Below are positions 27,155-36,081 of a DNA stretch of 39,761 bases, piece by piece. The first letter of the stretch is position 1; each line of letters opens with the position of its first letter. This stretch comes from Saccharicrinis sp. GTDB lineage: Bacteria > Bacteroidota > Bacteroidia > Bacteroidales > Marinilabiliaceae. A program made the position numbers and the translations under genes. The notes beneath the pieces were generated by a model. That model saw only the letters and a list, made by a program, of their open reading frames with translations, was not told where the DNA came from and searched no databases. The DNA lies in assembly GCA_024635585.1 (NCBI GenBank), contig JAGXIP010000263.1:1-39761 (forward strand), in the 5' to 3' direction.

Positions 27155-27517
27155 TCAAATGTAGTGAATTATTTGTCTGAGTCTGTAGTGCGTATCTGTA
27201 GGACTTTCGCTGTGTTGTAATTCAATAAAGTGCGCTTTCTCCCGAAATCTTGTATGTCGATATGGACTCCACCGATTCAGAAGTGTGCCGAGTATGTCTA
27301 TGACTTCTTGCTCCGTCATTCCAATTTCAATGAGATTAAATCCTTTGTCTGAATACCCGTCGGCATATTTGGTGTCTGTCGTGAATATTAAGTTCCAAAC
27401 CTCGCCTGAAAATCCATCTATCTTCAATCTATGGGATGTTGCACTCCTAAATATCCCGACCAGTAAAAGAATTGATATCGCTTGTAGTGTAGTATTTTCA
27501 TTCTCAACTTGATACAA
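27155..27517 (-). CDS. Small hypothetical protein with SmpA/OmlA-like motif
   Basis: A 120-residue reading frame that uses TTG as its first possible start. It contains IEIGMTEQEVIDILG, the pattern of the small SmpA/OmlA-like repeat, then WSPYRHTRFREKAHFIELQ. The hydrophobic stretch LQAISILLLVGIF near the N-terminus could be a signal or membrane segment. The C-terminus stops soon after YRLRQI, where I would expect more residues, so it may be truncated. Coding potential is moderate and the start uncertain. About 127 bp without a gene lie upstream. Confidence 0.45.
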   Translation of the reverse strand: MYQVENENTTLQAISILLLVGIFRSATSHRLKIDGFSGEVWNLIFTTDTKYADGYSDKGFNLIEIGMTEQEVIDILGTLLNRWSPYRHTRFREKAHFIELQHSESPTDTHYRLRQIIHYI

Positions 27518-27644
27518 GGGTAGTGTAGCATTACTGGTGGTTTGCGGGCGAATCTCCTTTCAAACCTTTAGATTGTTGATGCGGGGAACTAACCTTGCGG
27601 CACGTGCATCACCTGCAATTAATGCTTCACAATGTTATGCCTTT

Positions 27645-28433
27645 TTATTCGTTCTCTGCAATTATATTGTCTAATTCTTTTTGTAATAATTGATCAGACG
27701 AATCTTCTTCAATCTTTATTTTAAATTTATTGTCAAATGCTGAAATTGATTTAGCTAAATATTTAGCAGCTAATTCAAGATAAAATATATCAGGTTCAAA
27801 TTCTATAATATTTGGTTTATACATGAATCTGTGTAATGGATTATCACTGACAATTACATTATATCTTGAAATATGTCCCCAAGTACTATGAACACATGAA
27901 CTAAACGGTTGATATACATAATTATAAAAATCTATGCAATTTGCTTCAAGTGCCATTGCTCTCATAGATTTCCCAGACCAGCTTCCCAAGTTAACTTCAG
28001 TCAAGAATGTGTATCTCTGAGAATTAATAAACTCTTCTTCAAACTCAATCAATTTATCTTTATTTGCATCTTTTCCTTCAGATTCAATCTGGTTTCTCCT
28101 ATGTTCCAAATTTAATTTCATTTGACCTAGTCCATGCAAAATAAATTCTTTAGACCTTTCCTTTGGAGAAATAAGAATCCAAGCCAAATTAATATAATTA
28201 TCAGCCATGCTTCTTAGAAATATTGGAGCAATTTCTCCATTCCAAATACTTGGACTCTTCACAAATTGTATTGTCAGTGCAGTTTGCCTTGAAATAATAC
28301 CACCAATTACATCATAAATTTCTTTGTCAGCTAGATCCTTTTCCCAAATATTCCAACGCTTTTTTAGGTCCTTATTGATGTTTTCAATATATCTATTAAT
28401 TAATGCTGATATATTAATTACGGTCATTTCCAT
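27645..28433 (-). CDS. DUF5677 family protein
   Basis: A 262-residue, mostly helical protein resembling DUF5677: SPSIWNGEIAPIFLRSMADNYINLAWIL near the N-terminal third and FSSCVHSTWGHISRY around residue 185. The ...VHS.WGH element is a conserved histidine block in this family. Its fold may be HEPN-like, which would make it a candidate RNase, but no R-x4-6-H motif is certain. It lies 3 bp after the upstream hypothetical gene, so the two form a coupled pair. Role unknown. Confidence 0.68.
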   Translation of the reverse strand: MEMTVINISALINRYIENINKDLKKRWNIWEKDLADKEIYDVIGGIISRQTALTIQFVKSPSIWNGEIAPIFLRSMADNYINLAWILISPKERSKEFILHGLGQMKLNLEHRRNQIESEGKDANKDKLIEFEEEFINSQRYTFLTEVNLGSWSGKSMRAMALEANCIDFYNYVYQPFSSCVHSTWGHISRYNVIVSDNPLHRFMYKPNIIEFEPDIFYLELAAKYLAKSISAFDNKFKIKIEEDSSDQLLQKELDNIIAENE

Positions 28434-28436
28434 TTG

Positions 28437-29141
28437 TTAAATTTTACACGGTTCAAGTTGGAAACCAGTATTCCAAAAATGATTAATCCATTTCTCATCT
28501 GGCTCAATGAATGGTTTATTAATAATCACATTCGAACTTGCCCTAATTCCACTTGCTATAAGTTTTGAAAGTTCTGTATTAGGGTAATCTACAAGTTTCG
28601 GTAACTCAGATAGCGGGGAACCTTTTACGAGCTTCAATTTACCAAGAGCCCCCAAGAAAAACATAACATTCCCCAAAGTAAATGTAGCTTCCCTACTTCG
28701 TTTGTCATATAATCTGATTAGGGTACTTTTAATATGGTCTACGTCTGATTGAGAGTGTTTTTCTGATATAAACACCCTATTTAATGGACACAAACGATAT
28801 AGATTTAGCAAAGGAGAAATAGAGCTATTAATAACATCATAAATACCTTGTTTCTTTAATTCAATTGTCGCTTTTGAGAGATTATCTTGACTTACTTTTG
28901 AGAAATAGCTAATGTAAAAAGGAATTTCTTCAGTACCTGTTATTTCTCGAACTATCTTAACGAATTGTAAACCCAATTCTGTTCCAAACCACAATCCCAG
29001 TTTTTCATTTAATAAAGAAATCCATATAAGCTCAGGAATTGCGTTCTCAATATAACTTGAATCCTGAAAGTTCCCCAACGTCAATAGTGGAGGAGTTAAT
29101 ACTTTACCTTTTTTTGTATGGTCTTCAAAAATCTTACCCAT
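28437..29141 (-). CDS. Hypothetical partner of DUF5677 protein
   Basis: A 234-residue soluble protein. I recall similar proteins as companions of DUF5677 genes, with a shared plan: KGKVLTPPLLTLGNF near the start, then ENAIPELIWISLLNEKLG (32-49). No catalytic motif is apparent, and no membrane segment or signal is seen. The downstream DUF5677 gene starts 3 bp after its stop. An attC-like hairpin lies upstream, between this gene and the next. Function is not proposed. Confidence 0.6.
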   Translation of the reverse strand: MGKIFEDHTKKGKVLTPPLLTLGNFQDSSYIENAIPELIWISLLNEKLGLWFGTELGLQFVKIVREITGTEEIPFYISYFSKVSQDNLSKATIELKKQGIYDVINSSISPLLNLYRLCPLNRVFISEKHSQSDVDHIKSTLIRLYDKRSREATFTLGNVMFFLGALGKLKLVKGSPLSELPKLVDYPNTELSKLIASGIRASSNVIINKPFIEPDEKWINHFWNTGFQLEPCKI

Positions 29142-29172
29142 AGTTGGTATAGTTTCTTTTTTCTAAAATTAG

Positions 29173-29298
29173 GCCCAACGTTTTGGCGCTTGGCGAAGTG
29201 GCAGATTTCGAAGCAGTAAGCTGTCAACCCTGCACAAAAGTTGATATGAGGCAGAGTGTAACCACGCCACCCGCCATGGAGCCAAACGCCTGTTAGCG
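29173..29298 (-). other. attC-like recombination hairpin
   Basis: Read on the minus strand this 126-bp intergenic segment starts CGCTAAC (R''-like), then GGCGTTTGGC, an imperfect centre, GCCAAGCGCC, and ends GTTGGGC, a perfect fit to the integron R' box GTTRRRY. The two 10-base arms (29185-29194 and 29281-29290) pair at nine Watson-Crick positions plus one G-T. Size and plan fit integron attC sites. The R'' box matches its consensus only partly. It lies 3' of the 235-residue membrane protein gene, as expected for a cassette. Confidence 0.45.
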
Positions 29299-29336
29299 GT
29301 TCGTGCTACTTTCATTCAAAGAGACGCAGAATAATT

Positions 29337-30044
29337 TTAGTGTACATGGTCTTGGTTTGGTGCAGCATTTTCAGTTTTTGTAATATCATCCTTCATAAGC
29401 TCGTCATTGTAAACACGCCATCTTTCAAGTAAAGCGTAAAATTTAAATCCAGTTTGAGATGTTTCAAAGATGTCAAGCTTCAACGTATCTCGTTTACTTC
29501 TGTCAGAAGTGCGTTTTACCAATCCATATGTCATAAGTGTAGGTGCAAGCACATAATACAAAAATGTTCCTTGGTCGCCCCCATGGTTCCAATTCACTCC
29601 TGTATTTAGTTGTCTTTGATAGAGCATGAACAAAGTCAGAAGGTCGCTTTGGTTACCAAACTCGTGACTATGCAATGAATTAGGAAGTTTGACTTTATGT
29701 GTCAGTAATGCGTTATAAAGTTCCCTGAAATTAAAATCTCCAACATTTCGCTCAACATCAAATTTGCCGACACGTTTTTTTTGCCTCTGTCTCCATTTGT
29801 AGCTAAGGATATAAATAACAATTACAATTGTCAGTAGTATAAAAACCTTGTAAAGTTCAAGTTGATAAGTAAATGTTTGCTTTAAAGCAGTCCAAAATGA
29901 AATTTCTTGAAAGAGAGTTTGTCCAAATGAATACAGTAGTGTCAGCAATGCCAAAATACCAGCTGCTAATAGTTGGCTAAGAACTGGGTCTGACCATGCT
30001 CGCTTAATAAACCCATTGTATTTTATTTTCTCCTTGTCCATCAT
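29337..30044 (-). CDS. Hypothetical two-helix membrane protein
   Basis: A 235-residue protein with membrane segments at about 23-45 and 67-88 and a cytosolic C-terminal part. Residues about 110-210 look like a winged-helix unit (FLYYVLAPTLMTYGLVKRTS, then FETSQTGFKFYALLERW). I do not recognise the family. A candidate TAnnTTTG promoter box lies at 30103-30110 upstream. An attC-like hairpin follows its stop, so it could be a captured cassette. It starts ATGATG; either codon may be used. Confidence 0.6.
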   Translation of the reverse strand: MMDKEKIKYNGFIKRAWSDPVLSQLLAAGILALLTLLYSFGQTLFQEISFWTALKQTFTYQLELYKVFILLTIVIVIYILSYKWRQRQKKRVGKFDVERNVGDFNFRELYNALLTHKVKLPNSLHSHEFGNQSDLLTLFMLYQRQLNTGVNWNHGGDQGTFLYYVLAPTLMTYGLVKRTSDRSKRDTLKLDIFETSQTGFKFYALLERWRVYNDELMKDDITKTENAAPNQDHVH

Positions 30045-30049
30045 GGTTC

Positions 30050-30155
30050 TGATGTTTACCAGGTATTTATATTTCTCAAGGGAAAACTAACTTCCCCTAT
30101 AGCAAATATATTATGAAATATCGGATATAAAAAACTGAAATAGCAAAGTATAAAA
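30050..30155 (-). promoter_or_regulatory. Promoter-like module, first copy of a twin intergenic repeat
   Basis: The minus strand has CAGTTTTTTA followed after 17 bases by TATATTTG (30103-30110), a TAnnTTTG box. About 60 bp of this module closely resembles the DNA upstream of the PQQ-like gene (34490-34600). It lies just before the 235-residue membrane protein gene. Confidence 0.45.
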
Positions 30156-30239
30156 GTGAAAGAAAATATTCACCGCTCAATGCTCCCCTTAAATACTAAT
30201 TCTTAGCAGTTTACAAATCAGACCTTTGAGAAGTAAGAG

Positions 30240-30390
30240 AAGTTTGAGAGGGGTGTAGAGTCATCATCATTCCCCCAGGTTAAAACCAGGGGTTACTGAT
30301 TAAGTATTTTTGACGCTCCTCTTGAACCATTCTGAACTACCTTTGAACGAAGCGACCTATCCCGGGAATTCGGGAGTGATTCAAAGCTTC
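30240..30390. repeat. Hairpin plus TTGAAC repeats with palindrome
   Basis: Part of the gene-free stretch 30045-30408. It holds a near-perfect hairpin CCCCAGGT/ACCAGGGG (about 30273-30292), three spaced copies of a TTGAAC-like unit (about 30320-30350), then the palindrome-like CCCGGGAATTCGGGAG (about 30361-30376). It lies 3' of the SDR gene. A similar arrangement is at 36082-36139. Confidence 0.45.
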
Positions 30391-30408
30391 ATTTAACCAC
30401 TGAAATAT

Positions 30409-31308
30409 TTAGCTCAAATAAAAAACACTTGTCATTTTCTCGCTTTCAGTCCACAGACGTTTAGCAATTTCTTTATTATTAGAATATTCGTCAGCTTCTA
30501 CTTTTGTTGGATAACCTCTCATTTGTTGGAATCCGTCGGGACCAATAAACTCTCCGCCTTTCAAGTCATTGTCTAACAAAGCAAACAAAATTGGTAATGC
30601 ACCTTTTGCAGCAGGTTGTAAAAAAAGACTACCAAGTGGTCTTATGAGAGCAGGATAATATCGGTCAAGGTTAGTTTTAGAAAGTCCTGGATGTGCTGCT
30701 ATGGAAAGTGTGTCATAACCAGCAGCGGATAATCTTCTTTGAAGTTCAAAGGCAAACATCAGGCAGGCACGTTTACTTTGTCCATAAGCTTTAGTTTTGC
30801 TGTAGCCTTTTTTGAAGTGAAAATCATCAAATTTAATCTCTGACCATTTGTATGACAAGCTAGTCAGACTAATTATTCGAGAACCAGAAGTGCTTGTAAG
30901 AATTGGTAATAACAAACCTGTAAGGGCAAAATGTCCAATATAGTTGGTAGCAAATTGGTTTTCGAATCCGTCATCTGTAACTCTATGCGGTGACATCATG
31001 ATACCTGCATTATTAATGAGCAGGTGCAGCTTTTTATATTGTGTCTGAAACTGGTCGGCAAATTTTTTCACTTCTTTAAGGCTGCTTGTGTCAATCATTA
31101 TAATGTTGATTTTGGCTTTAGGGTATTGAAGAAGTATTTTCGATTTTGCTTCAACTGCTTTTTGCATATCTCGGCAAGCCATAACCACTTCAAAACCCTT
31201 TTTTATCAGACCAAGGGTAACTTCATATCCTATGCCACTATTGGCACCTGTAACAATTGCAACTTTTTCAGATTGCGAAGGCACTTCATTTAAATTCCAA
31301 TTACTCAT
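30409..31308 (-). CDS. Short-chain dehydrogenase/reductase
   Basis: A 299-residue classical SDR, closest in plan to the retinol dehydrogenase-like group. The cofactor site is AIVTGANSGIGYEV (18-31), the structural motif LLINNAGIM (about 96-104), and the active site S in ISLTSLS followed by AYGQSKRACL with the Y-x3-K pair. R40s residues MACRDMQKA suggest NADP preference. It reduces or oxidises an unknown carbonyl or alcohol substrate in the cytosol. It lies 29 bp after the DUF2231-like gene, so cotranscription is possible. No link to defence is seen. Confidence 0.88.
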   Translation of the reverse strand: MSNWNLNEVPSQSEKVAIVTGANSGIGYEVTLGLIKKGFEVVMACRDMQKAVEAKSKILLQYPKAKINIIMIDTSSLKEVKKFADQFQTQYKKLHLLINNAGIMMSPHRVTDDGFENQFATNYIGHFALTGLLLPILTSTSGSRIISLTSLSYKWSEIKFDDFHFKKGYSKTKAYGQSKRACLMFAFELQRRLSAAGYDTLSIAAHPGLSKTNLDRYYPALIRPLGSLFLQPAAKGALPILFALLDNDLKGGEFIGPDGFQQMRGYPTKVEADEYSNNKEIAKRLWTESEKMTSVFYLS

Positions 31309-31337
31309 ATTTCTTGCATGCTTTGATCCTATTTGCC

Positions 31338-31835
31338 CTAATCGTGATCTTCGTTTTCATGATGGTTGTCTGTACGTGTAGCCTGGTAATCCGGTCTTAT
31401 TTCAGTGTGACGTATTTCACCGCCAGTTGTTCCAGTCTCTTTACCGAAATAGAGAACTACAAACGCGAAGATCAAAATTGCAATATTGGTGGTGTTTGAA
31501 AATGTTTTTTGTTTAATGCTTGCCCAAAGTCCAAACAAGGAAAGTGCACCTAGAATGTAAGTCAGAATTGAATAAAGTTCTGCACTCTCTTCGTGTCTTT
31601 CAATGTAGTTTTCAGTAACACCGCTGATTTTTTCAACAACATCTTCAGCACCTTCACCGCTTATCATTGCTGCAACAGCAGTTATAGAACCAATTATGAA
31701 AATCAGGAATGCTGTTCGTTTTACAGCATCTGATTTGAATATCAAACCTGTAATCATGACGATTACGCCCACAATAGGGAAAATGATTGGCAGATGATTT
31801 ACCAATAAATGAAAATATGCTTCGTTCATATTCAA
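31338..31835 (-). CDS. DUF2231-like four-helix membrane protein
   Basis: A 165-residue protein with four hydrophobic segments (about 12-32, 39-58, 87-106, 114-130). The opening YFHLLVNHLPIIFPIVG is the conserved histidine-bearing first helix of the DUF2231 family, some members of which are linked to heme or redox metabolism. The C-terminal tail is short and histidine/aspartate rich (DNHHENEDHD), which may bind metal. It lies 50 bp after the upstream membrane gene and 29 bp before the SDR gene. The family call is moderate. Confidence 0.7.
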   Translation of the reverse strand: MNMNEAYFHLLVNHLPIIFPIVGVIVMITGLIFKSDAVKRTAFLIFIIGSITAVAAMISGEGAEDVVEKISGVTENYIERHEESAELYSILTYILGALSLFGLWASIKQKTFSNTTNIAILIFAFVVLYFGKETGTTGGEIRHTEIRPDYQATRTDNHHENEDHD

Positions 31836-31885
31836 TTGGTTTTAGGTAATTGTGAAAATGTTTCAAATGTTTGATCTTATTCTTA

Positions 31886-32830
31886 TTAAATGCATTCGTT
31901 TCTTACTGTTACTCCTTTTGATTCAAACCGCTCTTTCATTTCCAACCAGGTTTTATCTCTCAACGTCCCTGCCGGATATAGTTTGTTTCTAAAATCTATC
32001 GTAATAACCCTCATACAGTTTGGTTGTTGGCCCTGTGTTTCAAATACGATTTCTTTAATGTCTGTCAACCGGTAGATTTTTACTTTCCAAATAAAATTAT
32101 GATTTCTAACAACCAAATAGTCTTTTGTCAGACCAAAGTAGTGCATAAACCATGAATGTAATATGAACCAAAATGTAGCATAAGCAAAAAAGAAAATTAG
32201 TAAGCCTGAAGGTGGACTTGGAAGTTTGCTGAATAACAAATATATAAAAAAGCCAATCAGTCCCCAAAGTGTAATGCCTCTCAGACTAGTGAATTGGTTA
32301 CCTTTAAATGTTTCTTCACTTTCAAATCGAATTTCGTTTCTACTGATTTCGTTTGTCAAGACAGGTTTAAACTCTTGCTTATTAAGGATAACTTGCTCGA
32401 AAAACAGCTTAAGTTCGTAGCTATTCGCATACATATCATCAAACAGAATTTTTTCTGTTCCGTCATTAAATAGAATAGTAGTCCCTTCCATTGGAAATCT
32501 AACAATGCAGCGAAATGGCATTTTCCCAGTCAATGTAATGTCTTTTATATCTTTTAAATATAATGTCTGGTTGCCTATTACAATGTTATGCTTGTCAATT
32601 GTGATTTTGGGCGAATTTTTCCAATAGGCGTTAACCAAAGAAAGTGCTAAAAAGTATATTGCAAGACTGAAAACAGGCATAAAATAGTCTTTAGTCGCAT
32701 GCTGTCCATTCTTTAAAATGTCAAAGCTTGCAAATAGCACTATAGACCCCAATGCAAAAAGAATAAGAAAGCTAAAAGTCAAGACTCCATAAAATTTTAA
32801 TGGGTGTCTTCTTGTAGTAATAATTGTCAT
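31886..32830 (-). CDS. Membrane protein with PH-like regions
   Basis: A 314-residue protein with two pairs of membrane segments (about 14-35 and 48-66, then 185-203 and 207-230). Each pair is followed by a soluble beta-rich region with similar signals: ITIDKHNIVIGNQTLYLKDIKDITL (start of the first) and DYLVVRNHNFIWKVKIYRLTDIKEI (start of the second). That pattern suggests two YdbS/PH-like units in tandem. No catalytic motif is visible. It belongs to the minus-strand run and has no recognised partner. Confidence 0.62.
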   Translation of the reverse strand: MTIITTRRHPLKFYGVLTFSFLILFALGSIVLFASFDILKNGQHATKDYFMPVFSLAIYFLALSLVNAYWKNSPKITIDKHNIVIGNQTLYLKDIKDITLTGKMPFRCIVRFPMEGTTILFNDGTEKILFDDMYANSYELKLFFEQVILNKQEFKPVLTNEISRNEIRFESEETFKGNQFTSLRGITLWGLIGFFIYLLFSKLPSPPSGLLIFFFAYATFWFILHSWFMHYFGLTKDYLVVRNHNFIWKVKIYRLTDIKEIVFETQGQQPNCMRVITIDFRNKLYPAGTLRDKTWLEMKERFESKGVTVRNECI

Positions 32831-32905
32831 TTGCTGTCTATCGTTTTAAAATAATGCACAAATTTGTATAGGAACCACTTTGAAATCCAGCACATTCTGA
32901 TTTAA

Positions 32906-34471
32906 TTATTCTTTCTTAATCATCTTGTTCAAATCTATTGCTATAAAACTCGTGCCTTGAGTGTCATATAAAGTATTTCCAATCATATAAGCATTTGAAG
33001 TCGCATCAATTTCAGCAATTCTTTGTCCTGTATTATTAATAACCAAAGTCTTTTTATCTTTTGCAATGAACTTAAGATCGTTTGTTCTTAGATAATAAAT
33101 ACTTAAATCAGCGTATTCTATTGTTTTTGTAACAATTAATTCGCCGTCAATCGATAATATTTTACCTTGACCGGTATAAACAAAAACCTTGGTGGAATCG
33201 GATTGAGGAAGGCTGATTAAATCTCCATTTTGATCGGTAATAAATACCTGATTACCTACAAAATATTTTAGTTCTTCGACATTCTCTTTTGGAAAATCCT
33301 TTTCAGCGATCAAATCTCCCGTATCCATTGAATACTTCGCAATTCTGTTTTTAAATACCAGGAATATTTCTCTGTTTTGTATCTGAAAACTCAGAATCGG
33401 GTCATCTTTGACGAATATTAATGATAAGAATATCTGATTACCTGACTGTCTGTCAAATGCAGCAAAGAACGGCTTGCCAAAATCTAATTGCCTGTATCCC
33501 ATAAATGCCATTCCTTTATTAATCATGAATATGACGCTGTCATTCATGAAGATTGCGGATTTACTTGCTAAATCATTTGGGAATGGATATTTCCATAGTA
33601 TAGCGCCTGATTGTTTATCAATTTTTACAAGTTGTTCTTTTGAAGCAAAATAAATATTGGAACTGTCGGTTAGCGTATTCGATACCAGATCTCTTACCAG
33701 ATTGTGACCTGTGGTCATCATAAAAGTCCCTGTTAGTAATCCCGCAGCAACTCCAAGCGCATTTGCAGCAGCCGTTCCTGTATAATCCTTTTTTCCTGTG
33801 ATTGCATGATAATCCCAGCCTTTTCCTGTATTTATGTTTATTGCATGTAATCCGGCAGCAACCACAATCATAGTTGAATCATTCGTGTAAAACACATCAT
33901 TCCAACCATAGTCCCTATTTAAATCCCTTTTCCAAATTACATTACCATTTTTCAGATCAATTCCTTCAAGTTCATTCGAATAGCCGGTTGAGCTTTTATA
34001 TTTATATCCAATGCCTATATTATCAATTGGATCAACGAAGTAAATGTTATTTTTTACTTCCCAAAGTTCATTTCCAGTATTAATATCAAGACAATAACTC
34101 TTATTGGCAACGGAATAAATAATTGTTTTACTGAATTGCTGTAAATTGCTCGATTCGTATGCAATCTTTTTACTCCATAAAGGCTTTTGATTTTTTAGAT
34201 CATATTGGACAATATGTCCGGCATGGTCTAGCCATTTCCCGTTTTTGCTTACCCCTCTAAGTTGAGCAGTTAAAAATCCTGTTGTTGTGTCGAGGAATGT
34301 TTCATGAATTCTATCAGAAAATACATATTCAGTTCCATCAATAGAGGAGCTATCAACAAGACTTTTTCCTAAAGTTCTCTCATTACTCAACACTTGAATC
34401 TGACTCTTTTGGCTAAATCCGGTTAGCGTAATTAAAAGTGAAAGTCCAAATAATATTTTTCTCATGTTCAT
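32906..34471 (-). CDS. Secreted PQQ-like beta-propeller protein
   Basis: A 521-residue protein with a signal peptide (about residues 1-20, ending GFSQ). Repeats of the PQQ/WD40-like propeller are visible: DLKNQKPLWSKKI, LDINTGNELWEVK, IDLKNGNVIWKRD and KIDKQSGAILWKYPF, each with the D..G...W core. A glycine-rich hydrophobic insert (ANALGVAAGLLTGTFMMTTG, about 235-255) interrupts the blades. No partner enzyme is encoded nearby, so it may be a structural or binding protein outside the inner membrane. An alternative ATG lies two codons in. A promoter-like module precedes it. Confidence 0.8.
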   Translation of the reverse strand: MNMRKILFGLSLLITLTGFSQKSQIQVLSNERTLGKSLVDSSSIDGTEYVFSDRIHETFLDTTTGFLTAQLRGVSKNGKWLDHAGHIVQYDLKNQKPLWSKKIAYESSNLQQFSKTIIYSVANKSYCLDINTGNELWEVKNNIYFVDPIDNIGIGYKYKSSTGYSNELEGIDLKNGNVIWKRDLNRDYGWNDVFYTNDSTMIVVAAGLHAININTGKGWDYHAITGKKDYTGTAAANALGVAAGLLTGTFMMTTGHNLVRDLVSNTLTDSSNIYFASKEQLVKIDKQSGAILWKYPFPNDLASKSAIFMNDSVIFMINKGMAFMGYRQLDFGKPFFAAFDRQSGNQIFLSLIFVKDDPILSFQIQNREIFLVFKNRIAKYSMDTGDLIAEKDFPKENVEELKYFVGNQVFITDQNGDLISLPQSDSTKVFVYTGQGKILSIDGELIVTKTIEYADLSIYYLRTNDLKFIAKDKKTLVINNTGQRIAEIDATSNAYMIGNTLYDTQGTSFIAIDLNKMIKKE

Positions 34472-34489
34472 TTACTTAATGGCTATCGG

Positions 34490-34620
34490 TGTATGATGTT
34501 TAACCTGGTAATCCTCTCAGCAATTCCATCTTCCCCCCAAGCAAATATATAAAGAAGTATTTGATGTAAAAAACTGTATTAAGTAAAGTGAAATTATGAA
34601 TGAGCGCAATGTTTACACCA
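34490..34620 (-). promoter_or_regulatory. Promoter-like module, second copy of a twin intergenic repeat
   Basis: The minus strand has CAGTTTTTTA, 17 bases, then TATATTTG (34542-34549), as in the module at 30050-30155. It precedes the PQQ-like gene. The gene-free stretch continues to 34726 and includes GAGAAG-type repeats near 34630, also similar to those near 30228. Confidence 0.45.
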
Positions 34621-34726
34621 TCATTGCAAAACGAGAAGCCTGAGAAGGAGGGGAGTAGTGAGTAAAGGGTCGTGACCTGTCCATCAATGATGCTGAGTCA
34701 AACGTTTTTTCTTTCCATTCTGTGTA

Positions 34727-36010
34727 TTAGTTGAAAATGTCATAAAATCTCCAATACACAAATAGTCCGATTAGTATAATACAAATAAGATTGTTTAAGG
34801 TAAATAGCCACTTGGCAAGTAAACTCCAACTTTTCTCTTTTATTAGGCTGTAATTAATTATAGAAAAAGGCATTATAAGCAGTAGCAGTAGAAAAGGAAT
34901 GTATGAGGTTAAACTTATAAAAACATTTGTGGGGTCTTTATATGGTGCAGAAAAGTAGAAAACGTTAACAGAGCCGCTTAACACATACATATAATAGAAC
35001 AAAATTAGTCCAATTGGAAACAGCAATAGTTGAACATAAGAATACTTTTTACTCTCCCTTTTTCTGAAATACTGAATTAGAAAGTATATCGAAGTCAGTA
35101 AAAAAAATCCGGCAGAAGCAACTATATATACCCCTATTAAAATGCTGTCTTTTGGGGTTTTGAAATTCCGTAATTGTTCAAATTCAGGGTTATGTGGAAA
35201 TAGTGTTTCTATCGCAATAATATGGTCACCTTTTTTTAATTCTTCGCTTAGGTTGAATTGCACAGTTGTCTTATAGTCGTGATAAAAATACAAATTCACA
35301 GTCCCTCTATTTAAGTCCCATATAGAAGAAAGCAAAGTTCCATCTCCAATTTTTTTTCTACAAACGTGCATCGTATCTGACAAGGCGGTGCAGAACTCTA
35401 ATGTAGTGTCAATGCCGTTCTTTAGAAATTCTACTCCGTTTCTGTATCTGTCCTGTTTATTAGCATTTTGTTCTGGAGTTATGGAAGGACAAAAGTTTGA
35501 CATAACGTATGTTGGTTCATTACCGATTGTCAATTTGTATGGCTCTACAATTAAATATTTACCTGATTTGTCAACGTAAATAAAAACATCTTCGATAAAA
35601 TAGCTGTAGTCGTATTTGCTGATATATTCCTGAACTTCTTCAACTGTTTTGCAATTGTGTAAAATGTCTTTCAAATATTTAGTTGGATTGGCTATGGTTT
35701 TTCTGTTTGCAAAGCTTTCTTGTTTCGGGTGGTATGAAACAAGTCTTTCAAATGCGAGACCCATCTCATTCATTCCTGATTGCGGTGCGTATCCGTTTTT
35801 TCCGTCAAATCTTGCTCCTGTATATGCTGCACCGTATTTATCAATAGTTGCAGTTTCAAACCAAATATGAGGTGTTGTAAACCAAGCATCGTGGTTACTT
35901 CCGAAAAATGTTCTGTTGTCAATTGTAATTTTATATCCACTGCACGCAATACTGTTTTGTATAGCGGTAAAAGTTATAATCGTGAATAAAATAAGTCTCA
36001 CAAGTTGCAT
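34727..36010 (-). CDS. Ntn-hydrolase-like protein with C-terminal membrane domain
   Basis: A 427-residue protein. A signal peptide (1-22) is followed directly by C23 in ACSGYKITIDNRTFFGSNHD. A cysteine exposed by cleavage is the catalytic nucleophile in choloylglycine hydrolase/penicillin V acylase-like enzymes, and FGSNHDAW plus YTGARFDGKNGYAP and GMNEMGLAFE fit that fold. They cleave linear C-N amide bonds. From about 290 to 427 there are four or so membrane helices, an unusual addition for this group. It would act in the periplasm. The substrate is unknown. Confidence 0.72.
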   Translation of the reverse strand: MQLVRLILFTIITFTAIQNSIACSGYKITIDNRTFFGSNHDAWFTTPHIWFETATIDKYGAAYTGARFDGKNGYAPQSGMNEMGLAFERLVSYHPKQESFANRKTIANPTKYLKDILHNCKTVEEVQEYISKYDYSYFIEDVFIYVDKSGKYLIVEPYKLTIGNEPTYVMSNFCPSITPEQNANKQDRYRNGVEFLKNGIDTTLEFCTALSDTMHVCRKKIGDGTLLSSIWDLNRGTVNLYFYHDYKTTVQFNLSEELKKGDHIIAIETLFPHNPEFEQLRNFKTPKDSILIGVYIVASAGFFLLTSIYFLIQYFRKRESKKYSYVQLLLFPIGLILFYYMYVLSGSVNVFYFSAPYKDPTNVFISLTSYIPFLLLLLIMPFSIINYSLIKEKSWSLLAKWLFTLNNLICIILIGLFVYWRFYDIFN

Positions 36011-36081
36011 TTTTTTATTTTGGTTAGCATAATTTGGCTAACGTGTCATTTGATTTTTAATTGTTGGTTACTGCGGGAACC

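Noticed and set aside
27518-27644. Second attC-like site
   Set aside because: The segment has an AAC box and a GTTAG box on the minus strand, but I could not find convincing pairing arms.
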